IMG/VR virus record: IMGVR_UViG_3300033153_002968
Span: 1 to 25,063 of that record
From: a virus
Direction: 5' to 3' (one strand)
Length of the DNA: 25,063 nt
Part shown: positions 4,084 to 10,800 of the stretch, piece by piece
How positions within the stretch are numbered: position 1 is the first letter of the stretch
How the letters are laid out: each line of letters starts with the position of its first letter
Translations under genes and position numbers: made by a program
Notes under the pieces: model-generated
The model's database searches: none
What the model was told of the DNA's origin: nothing
What the model saw: the letters and a program-made list of their open reading frames with translations, nothing else

Positions 4084-4091
4084 TATATTTG
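4084..4091 (+). promoter_or_regulatory. -7 box of the groEL promoter
   Basis: TATATTTG lies between the stop at 4077 and the groEL ATG at 4114 and matches TAnnTTTG. The expected leader is about 17 nt and A/T-rich. No -33 TTTG was seen, and nothing like a CIRCE heat-shock operator is present, so the phage copy looks independent of host heat-shock control. Confidence 0.7.
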
Positions 4092-4113
4092 CATTAATCA
4101 AATCAATATTTTA

Positions 4114-5706
4114 ATGCAAGACTCAGGATTTACACCCAAGAAATTAGAATTTAGTGACGTTGCGAGGGAGAAACTCGTTATCGGTATTAATAAAATCGCA
4201 GATGCGGTTGGCAGTACATTAGGCCCTGCGGGTCAAACTGTCCTCATTGAATCCCCCCATCATACTCACGGCATCACGGTCACCAAAGATGGTGTTACTG
4301 TGGCTAAGGCTATTGACCTTATGGATGCTACGGAGAACTTAGCGGTTCGCATCATGAAGGAGGCTGCTGAACGCACGGCTACTACGGCGGGTGACGGCAC
4401 TACTACTTCTATCGTTCTCACCCGCGCACTTGTCGAAGCGGGCGGTGAGTATATCGGCCCTGACGATGACAAGACGGAGGTTCTTCGTGAGCTTGACAGG
4501 TTATGCTCTGACGCGGTGAGCTTCTTACGTACTCAGTCTCGTGCTGTTACCAAGGGGAAATTAAAGGATGTAGCTACTATCTCTTCTAATAATGACGCGG
4601 AGCTCGGGGAGGTTATCTCTAAGGTATATAAGGAGGTTGGGAAAAACGGTATCGTTACGGTTGACAAGTCTATGACGAGCGACACGTACTTTGAGACTAC
4701 TAAGGGGATAAAGGTAGACCGTGGGTATAGCTCTCCGCTATTTATCAACGACCAAAAAAAGGACGAGTGTATCCTTGAGGATACGCATATCTTAGTCTCT
4801 GACGTTGACATATCGAATATCTTACAGATAGAGAATATCCTCAAGCCTGTTATCTCTGAGAATAAGAAGATTCTTATTATAGCTCCCTGCTCACCCAATG
4901 TGGTGAATACTATCGCGGCGAATGTTATGAAGCGTGATATGAAGATATGCATCATCCCCCCTCCGAATTTCGGTTACCGACAGAACGAGCTTATGCAGGA
5001 TATTGCTTTGAGTGTTGGGGCGACATACTTCTCCGCAGGTACAGGCGACGACCTTTCTATGATACAGATGTCAGACCTTGGCCATGCGGAGCGTGTTATA
5101 GTGGGCCGCGACTCTTCTGTTATCCTTAAGGATGAGAAGAGCCAAAACCAAGACGCTATAGACGAGAGGGTCAAGCAGCTCCATGGAGCGATTAAACTTT
5201 CCAAGAAGAAGGGTGACAAAGACTTCTTACTTGAGCGCATAGCTTCTCTCACGGGAGGGATAGGCGTTATCTATGCAGGTGGGAATACTGACCTGCAGCA
5301 GAAGGAGCTGTACGATAGGATTGACGATGCGGTATGTGCGGTACGTTCCGCCCTTGAGGAAGGTATCCTTCCGGGTGGAGGGGTAGCTCTATATAACTAT
5401 GCTAAGAAAAAATTATTCCATCCCCTTACTATAGCTGAGAAGATATTTGAGCAGGCTCTTCACTCTCCCTTTGAGCAGATTATTGAGAACACAGGGTTAC
5501 AAGGAATTGATATATGGAGTGGTAATGAGGATGAGACATATAGCTACGGGTACAATATCAAAACGGGGAAGTACGGAGATATGTATGAGATGGGTGTTAT
5601 AGACCCTCTTAAGGTTACACGCAGCGCTTTAGAGAACGCGGTTAGTGTAGCCACTACTATCCTCTCTACTAATGCTATCATAACAATGGCTAGGACATAT
5701 GAATAA
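4114..5706 (+). CDS. groEL: GroEL-type chaperonin, phage-encoded
   Basis: At 530 residues this is a near full-length group I chaperonin subunit, which folds proteins inside an ATP-driven double ring. Visible landmarks are KDGVTVAK near residue 57, the nucleotide loop GDGTTT at 93-98, the catalytic aspartate in RIDDAV (D405, matching E. coli D398), EEGILPGGGVAL just after it, and YGDMYEMGVIDPLKVTRSAL near the C-terminus. The usual GGM-rich C-terminal tail is missing; the protein ends TMARTYE. Chaperonins occur in some phages (for example Pseudomonas phage EL), where they probably fold capsid or other structural proteins. groES follows 54 nt downstream, the reverse of the usual bacterial order. 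Its own promoter lies at 4084. Confidence 0.97.
   Translation: MQDSGFTPKKLEFSDVAREKLVIGINKIADAVGSTLGPAGQTVLIESPHHTHGITVTKDGVTVAKAIDLMDATENLAVRIMKEAAERTATTAGDGTTTSIVLTRALVEAGGEYIGPDDDKTEVLRELDRLCSDAVSFLRTQSRAVTKGKLKDVATISSNNDAELGEVISKVYKEVGKNGIVTVDKSMTSDTYFETTKGIKVDRGYSSPLFINDQKKDECILEDTHILVSDVDISNILQIENILKPVISENKKILIIAPCSPNVVNTIAANVMKRDMKICIIPPPNFGYRQNELMQDIALSVGATYFSAGTGDDLSMIQMSDLGHAERVIVGRDSSVILKDEKSQNQDAIDERVKQLHGAIKLSKKKGDKDFLLERIASLTGGIGVIYAGGNTDLQQKELYDRIDDAVCAVRSALEEGILPGGGVALYNYAKKKLFHPLTIAEKIFEQALHSPFEQIIENTGLQGIDIWSGNEDETYSYGYNIKTGKYGDMYEMGVIDPLKVTRSALENAVSVATTILSTNAIITMARTYE
4767..4786 (+). repeat. variant of the hairpin element inside groEL
   Basis: GTATCC (4769-4774) pairs with GGATAC (4779-4784) around TTGA, with a T-G and a G-C pair adding to the stem. 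It differs from the GTGTCC/GGACAC element at one position in each arm, and the two changes compensate. It encodes ILED in groEL, so chance or coding constraint could explain it. Confidence 0.35.
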
Positions 5707-5760
5707 TTATTGGACAACCACTACTACTTGGGGAGATTTCCCTGTTAACTATATTTTAAT

Positions 5761-6018
5761 ATGAAACCAATAGGGAAATATATCCTCATCACTCCTATCA
5801 ATGAGGAGATGGAAACGGAGTCGGGGCTACTTCTCACTACGGAAGATACGGCGGAGTTCCGATATAGGAAAGCCACTGTCGTTTCGGCAGGTACAGAGGT
5901 GGAGGCTATTAAGGGTGGGGACACTATCTTCTATGACAACCACGCGGGACATAAGATGATGATTAAAGATATTCAATATAGCGTCATTCGGGAGAACGAT
6001 GTCGTTGTTGTCGAATAA
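5761..6018 (+). CDS. groES: GroES-type co-chaperonin, phage-encoded
   Basis: This 85-aa protein begins MKPIGKYILITPINEE. It shows the family plan: an N-terminal beta strand, a mobile loop (residues about 19-34, TESGLLLTTEDTAEFR) that docks on GroEL, a central GDTIFYDNHAGHKM segment and the C-terminal IRENDVVVVE strand. It is slightly shorter than the usual 95-100 residues. It should cap the GroEL ring from the gene just upstream. Its last 35 bp overlap, tail to tail, the 3' end of the minus-strand winged-helix gene, so antisense interference is possible. No TAnnTTTG box lies in the 54-bp gap, so cotranscription with groEL is likely. Confidence 0.93.
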   Translation: MKPIGKYILITPINEEMETESGLLLTTEDTAEFRYRKATVVSAGTEVEAIKGGDTIFYDNHAGHKMMIKDIQYSVIRENDVVVVE

Positions 6019-6439
6019 AGGCATTCATCTCCTTGATATAGTTCCGGTATACCTTGTCCATATAGGGTCTGTTGTTTTTAAATAGGGGATTTACGGACGG
6101 GTGTTCGGGGAGTTCTTCTCCGTTTAGCTTCTTATATACTAGCCCTACTACCCTTCGAGCTTTATATGACAGCTCATATACTACTTTTCTATTCCCTTCT
6201 TTTTTCCTAAATACACTTATCCATTCCTCTTTCTTGAGCTTTTCAAAGCGCATCTTATCCCATGAGATAAGTTCGTTGAACTCGTCAAATTTATCTTTAG
6301 AGAAATATTTTTCTGAGTATAGGAACAGCAAAACATCCAAGTCTGCTTGGCTTAGGCCATACTTCGCTTTTATAAAATACCTCACTACTCTCCAATACTT
6401 TAGGTAATCTTGGGGTGGAGGTTTACGCCAATTCAACAT
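5984..6439 (-). CDS. winged-helix DNA-binding protein, probable phage regulator
   Basis: I place the start at ATG 6439-6437 (MLNWRKPPPQDYLKYW), giving 151 aa; the longer open frame would cross the divergent promoter at 6454. The N-terminal part (residues about 14-85) has the pattern of a MarR-like winged helix: a helix pair around KYGLSQADLDVLLFLYSE, a recognition region near DKMRFEKLKKEEWISVF, and a wing with R/K residues (RKKEGNRKVVYEL). Similar small winged-helix proteins recur in Bacteroidota phages with unproven targets. It is the only minus-strand gene in this part, divergent from the 6483 gene and overlapping groES at its 3' end. It is a candidate binder of the GTACA-N5-TGTAC sites, but that is speculation. 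Confidence 0.7.
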   Translation of the reverse strand: MLNWRKPPPQDYLKYWRVVRYFIKAKYGLSQADLDVLLFLYSEKYFSKDKFDEFNELISWDKMRFEKLKKEEWISVFRKKEGNRKVVYELSYKARRVVGLVYKKLNGEELPEHPSVNPLFKNNRPYMDKVYRNYIKEMNAFIRQQRHRSPE

Positions 6440-6453
6440 TAAATATATTTTAG

Positions 6454-6461
6454 TAAATTTG
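6454..6461 (+). promoter_or_regulatory. -7 box upstream of the 6483 operon
   Basis: TAAATTTG matches TAnnTTTG and lies 21 nt before the ATG at 6483, within the 43-bp gap shared with the divergent winged-helix gene. That protein could regulate this promoter, since its own start region lies on the same DNA. Confidence 0.6.
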
Positions 6462-6482
6462 TAGCGTAAAGTTACGAAACTT

Positions 6483-6653
6483 ATGGCCGCAAAGAAAAAA
6501 GATAATAGGATAGTTGATTTAAACGATGTTAACTTCCGCAACAAAGATGTTGTGAAGTGGAACACTCCTATCCCTACCTCTTCTGTTCCTTATAAAACAA
6601 ACAAGAACGGCCTTAAGAGCTTGCACACTATAACAAAAATTAAAAGATTATGA
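6483..6653 (+). CDS. small hypothetical protein, 56 aa
   Basis: ATG 6483 to TGA 6651-6653, beginning MAAKKKDNRIVDLNDVNF. It is basic, with two lysine-rich ends and no recognised motif. It is first behind the promoter at 6454 and overlaps the next gene by ATGA, so it is very likely translated. Function unknown. Confidence 0.65.
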   Translation: MAAKKKDNRIVDLNDVNFRNKDVVKWNTPIPTSSVPYKTNKNGLKSLHTITKIKRL

Positions 6654-6856
6654 AAAAGCAAGGTTACAATTCAAGACTCGATGAGTCTTTAGGCGCAAAG
6701 CACGGAAAGAAATCTCAGTCTATGAAATCTCGTAGAGATGAGTCTAAAGCTATGTCTAAGAAAGACTACGGTCATGCTTACGGCGGCGACCATGGTATGA
6801 AGTACGAACATATTAAAGCTGTCGGCAAGCACCTTGATGGATTAATCTCTAAGTAA
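6650..6856 (+). CDS. small basic phage protein, 68 aa
   Basis: Begins MKKQGYNSRLDESLGAKHGKK. The pattern KKQGYNxxLDESLGxxxGKKSQSxKxRRDES is one I recognise from many small phage proteins of unknown role, usually encoded near structural genes. It is highly charged with no hydrophobic segment, probably partly disordered, and could bind nucleic acid or be a minor virion protein. It overlaps both neighbours (ATGA before, TAATG after). Confidence 0.75.
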   Translation: MKKQGYNSRLDESLGAKHGKKSQSMKSRRDESKAMSKKDYGHAYGGDHGMKYEHIKAVGKHLDGLISK

Positions 6857-7056
6857 TGGCGGGTCGAACTAAAAAGGGAAAGTTTCCCGAAATAAAAAAA
6901 GCCGACCAAGGTAAGTTTACCTCGTGGGCAAAGAAAAACGGATTTAAAAATGCGTGTAGTGCAGCCTCTGCTGTAATGAAGAGTACAGATAAGTATTCTG
7001 ATGCAGTGGTAAAGATGGCTAACTACGCAAATAATTTTGGATGTAAAACAAAATAA
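6856..7056 (+). CDS. small basic phage protein, 66 aa
   Basis: Begins MAGRTKKGKFPEIKKADQGKF. The pattern GKFTSWAKKNGF...VVKMANYANNFGCK resembles short uncharacterised proteins of phages and algal viruses, often paired with the kind of protein encoded at 3787. It is basic and helical with two cysteines. It starts within the previous stop codon (TAATG) and belongs to the same short operon. Confidence 0.75.
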   Translation: MAGRTKKGKFPEIKKADQGKFTSWAKKNGFKNACSAASAVMKSTDKYSDAVVKMANYANNFGCKTK

Positions 7057-7058
7057 AT

Positions 7059-7217
7059 ATGGTAGAATTTATAACGGAAAATGCTGCGGCATTGGTTTTA
7101 GGTTTCATGGCCTTTGTGAAAATAATTGTAAACTTAACTCCTACAGAAAAGGATAACCAAGTCTTCGGATGGATTGATACGCTTATTGGAGCTATCATCC
7201 CTGACCGTAGGAAATAA
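7059..7217 (+). CDS. small membrane protein, 52 aa, holin-like possibility
   Basis: ATG 7059 to TAA 7215-7217, beginning MVEFITENAAALVLGFMAF. Residues about 9-26 are one hydrophobic segment; the rest, including NLTPTEKDNQVFGWIDTLIG and the ending PDRRK, is a pattern I know from a widespread family of short phage proteins. With one membrane segment and a basic C-terminus it could be an accessory holin or a small virion protein, but the role is unproven. A probable 3TM holin is encoded elsewhere (14016). It follows the 66-aa gene after 2 nt. Confidence 0.75.
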   Translation: MVEFITENAAALVLGFMAFVKIIVNLTPTEKDNQVFGWIDTLIGAIIPDRRK

Positions 7218-7221
7218 GTGT

Positions 7222-7229
7222 TATCTTTG
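7222..7229 (+). promoter_or_regulatory. -7 box of a near-leaderless promoter
   Basis: TATCTTTG lies 5 nt after a stop codon and 4 nt before ATG 7234. Transcription starting 5-7 nt after the box would begin at or inside the start codon, as at 3238/3250, so the transcript is probably leaderless. Confidence 0.6.
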
Positions 7230-7233
7230 TCAT

Positions 7234-7401
7234 ATGGGAATTAAATCTAAAGGTCTAGGTGATAGTATAGAAAAGATTACTCGAGCTACCGGAATTAAAA
7301 CGGTTGTCACTCAAGTAGCGAATGCTGTCGGAGCCGATGACTGTGGATGTAAAAAAAGAAGGGATGCTCTCAACCGAGTGTTCCCATATAATAAAGATTA
7401 A
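7234..7401 (+). CDS. small phage protein with DCGC motif, 55 aa
   Basis: I choose ATG 7234 (MGIKSKGLGDSIEKITRATG); the longer frame would run across the promoter. The helical half GLGDSIEKITRATGIKTVV and the Cys-containing DDCGCKKRRDALNRVFPY form a pattern common in small proteins beside structural genes of Bacteroidota phages. The CxC pair could bind a metal or form a disulfide. It begins the block leading into the adhesin genes and is 3 nt from the next one. Function unknown. Confidence 0.75.
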   Translation: MGIKSKGLGDSIEKITRATGIKTVVTQVANAVGADDCGCKKRRDALNRVFPYNKD

Positions 7402-7404
7402 AAA

Positions 7405-7893
7405 ATGGGATATCAAAAACTCCAAGTCGGTAGAGGTACTGACATGACAAATTTACTTAGTGTTACAGAAGATACTGTAAATCTAAACGACCCTATCGCC
7501 CTTACTAGCGACGCTCTTACTGCAGGCACATCGGGGGTTACGCTTGTAGATTCTAGCGCTACATATATTACTGATGGAGTTACCCCGGGTGACCTTGTAG
7601 TTAATACATCCTCAACTCCTAAAGTTAGTAGGGTTATAAGTGTAGATAGTGAAACACAGATTACAGTAAAGACTACGAGTCAGTTTTCTATAGGTGATAT
7701 TATAGAGATTTGGACACAGAGCACTGAGCCTGCCGTTCTATATATTGGAGGAGCAGGTAATGTTAATGTTACTACTATGGGTGGAGACACTGTTCTACTT
7801 TCCGGCATTTCTGCAGGTAGTTTCCTTCCGGTACAAGTTAAGGGAATAAGCACTACGAATACTACAGCTACGGGTATTATAGCCTTGTTCTAA
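7405..7893 (+). CDS. virion surface protein, short paralogue, 162 aa
   Basis: Begins MGYQKLQVGRGTDMTNLL and ends TGIIALF. It is beta-rich with a Thr/Ser/Val-heavy composition typical of phage structural or receptor-binding proteins. The whole protein aligns by eye with the first about 150 residues of the next gene: start G/AYQKLQxGR, middle VxPGDLVxN, later EPAVLxV and SG-x-(Y/F)LPVQ, and both proteins end ALF. It probably forms a small virion spike or baseplate decoration that the larger paralogue can replace or join. The next ATG follows directly on its stop codon. Confidence 0.65.
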   Translation: MGYQKLQVGRGTDMTNLLSVTEDTVNLNDPIALTSDALTAGTSGVTLVDSSATYITDGVTPGDLVVNTSSTPKVSRVISVDSETQITVKTTSQFSIGDIIEIWTQSTEPAVLYIGGAGNVNVTTMGGDTVLLSGISAGSFLPVQVKGISTTNTTATGIIALF

Positions 7894-10800
7894 ATGGCAT
7901 ACCAAAAGCTACAACCGGGACGAAGCCGTCCATATACTATCTCTACATTCTCAGATACTGTAGATAATGTAGCTCTTTTTGATAACCCTATCCTTGGGTT
8001 AACTGCAACTTCCGGTACTCCCGGAGTCCTCACTTCATTTACCCCGACGACTTTTATTCAAGATAAAGTCCAACCGGGCGATTTAGTACAAAACGCTACA
8101 CCCGCTTCCCGAGGGCAATCAACCCTTGTTAAGCAGGTAGTTAGTGATACGGAGCTTATCCTAGAGGATGCTGACGCTATTTTCTTTCCTAATAATGTTT
8201 TCCTTATCACTCCCCCTCCTAGCGAGCCTGCTGTTTTAAACGTCACACAATCTACCACCGGAGGTATATCTCTTAAAATAACCACTTCGGGAGGCGATGA
8301 CCTTACTTTCGTAGGGCTTCAGAGTGGAAGCTATCTCCCTGTTCAAACTACTCGTATATGGGAAACTGTAGGCGATAACCTTGTTGAGAACGGGAGTTTC
8401 CGTTCCGGGTCTAACCTTATACAGAACGGGAGCTTTAAAGAGATAGGCCCTGAGCTTATCACCAATGGTAACTTCACGGATATAAGCGAAGAGCTTATTG
8501 TAAACGGGGACTTTACTGCTACGGGAAGTGAGCTTGTAGTTAATGGAGATTTTGCTACAGATAGTGATTGGACTGAAATTAATGGTGCAAAAATTAGTGG
8601 GGGTAAAGCTAATATTGATGGGGATGGTACTTCTTTTACATCAATTTCACAAGCTTCTATTTTTACAGAAGGTAAAAGTTACAAAGTAACTGCTGATGTA
8701 ACAATAACAAGTGGTTTAGGATTGAAATTTCAAGATGGTGCTAACAATGAAAATATTGGTTTTGCAACAACATCAGGTTCATATACATTTTATTTTGTTG
8801 CTACAAGCAATGCAACTTTAGTTATAGGCAGAAGAACGGGAGGAACTGCTTTTAAATCATCAGTAGATAATGTTTCTGTAAAACAACTCGTAGACCATAC
8901 TGTTATAAGCGACGACCTTATCACAAACGGAGACTTTAGTGCAGCGAGTAGCAACCTTGTCACAAATCCAAACTTTACGGATACGGGAAGTGAAATGAAC
9001 GTGCTGACTTCTTCGGGAAGTGCGTGGAGTGACCATTATAGATTAGAGCCATATACAAACACAGTTTCTTATCTTGGAAATAATGTAACTGAATTAACAT
9101 ATTTTGATAATCCTGAATTAGGTTATCAATACTTCACTTCTGCATATAATCTCAATACAGCTACTTTAACAATCGGAAAGAGTTATAAGATAGAAGTAAC
9201 TTGTAAAGTAAATTCAGGTACGTTCAGCATAAGAACGGGAAGCGATATTGGTGCTTATTATACAACGGGGTTTGATAATACTGATTATGAAACTATTACC
9301 ATATATGCGTACTGCTCAGGCAACTCGCACAATTGGATAAAGTTTGACGATTTTGGAACGGGGCAAATATTATCAGTAAATAACATATCCGTTAAAGAAC
9401 TCGGAGAGGATTGGGGTGTTCAAGAACCTAGTGGACAATCGGTGGTTTTTAGCAATAATCAGTTGCACGTAACTTATGATTCAACAGCTACACAAGGTTC
9501 AACCGGTGTTAGTCAAGTAGCATTAGACTTTGACACATCATACAAAATTAGTATTGACGTTGCAGAAGTTTCGGGGCAGTTCAAAGTTCAAGTAGGAGCA
9601 AATTCTCAAACAATAAACACACCCGGAATACATACATTTTACAAAAAAACTATTGCAACTGCCGGAGGAGATACGCTTTATCTTGTACGGCTAACTAATG
9701 CAATCTCAACTGAATTTAAAATAAACAGTATCATAGTCCAAGAGCTTGGGGAGGATTGGGGCGTTAGTCAAGCAGGTTCAGTAGCTTATAATGAAAATGG
9801 GGCAACGATTACCTCAATTAATGGTGGGGCAGGTGAATATAAACTTTACCAAGACGATGTTACCACAAGTGGTAAGTCATATAAAGTTGTTTACACAATT
9901 TATGCAAATGGTATAACGGGTACAAATAGACTAAGATACTATGATGGTGCAAATTATTTAGTAGCAGATTCTTCAGTTGGAACTCATACTTTATATTTTA
10001 CAAGACTACCGCCAACTGATAGATGGTATTGGAATTTAACAACAGATGCCGGTAGTCCAACAACCGACTATGTAACAATAAGCAGCACCTCAGTAGAAGA
10101 AACCGTAAGTGATTGGAGTATAGAAATGTCTGACGGCTCAGCGCAAACAGCAACTAAGTATGCCGAAATTTTAGCATCGGGATGTAGAATTGTTTCCGAT
10201 GATACAGCTACACCTTATGTAATAGTTCAGCAAGCTGCATTAGAAACAGGTAAAAATTACAAAGGCTCAGTGTCGGTTACAAACTCCGACACCGGAGAAA
10301 TCCGTGTAAACTTTGGGGGTAGTAATAGTGGTAGTTTTATTGACGGCAGTAATACTTTTTATGCTTCTAACACCTCTTCTTCAAATATAACTTTTGTAAG
10401 GAATGCTAGTGACGTAGACACTACTTTTACTCACGTTTCTGCAAAAGAAGTCGGACAGGGGTGGTCGGTTCATGGTTCTGATGCAGACCATTTCGTTGAA
10501 TTCCCCGGCGTTGGAGCAAGGTATTATTCTTTAGACGCTAATGTTGTCTTAGAATTAAGACAACTCGCTATACCCGCAAGTGGCTATGGGAAGATTTTTA
10601 AAATAACGGCTAACTGTGCTTTCACTTCCGCCTCGGCTATTCGAGTGTATTCAGGGGGTCAGGATGTAGGTCTATTCACTGAAGGAGATAACACCTTATA
10701 CTTCATAGCGCAAGCTTCTGCATCCATACAATTTGTCAGAGAAGTTAATGCTCCCACAGATGTTTTAATCACTAATGTCTCAGTACAAGAAGTGGGACAG

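Noticed and set aside
4266-5252. Several minus-strand frames antisense to groEL
   Set aside because: They are shadows of the high-confidence groEL frame; their translations show no domain and no start context.
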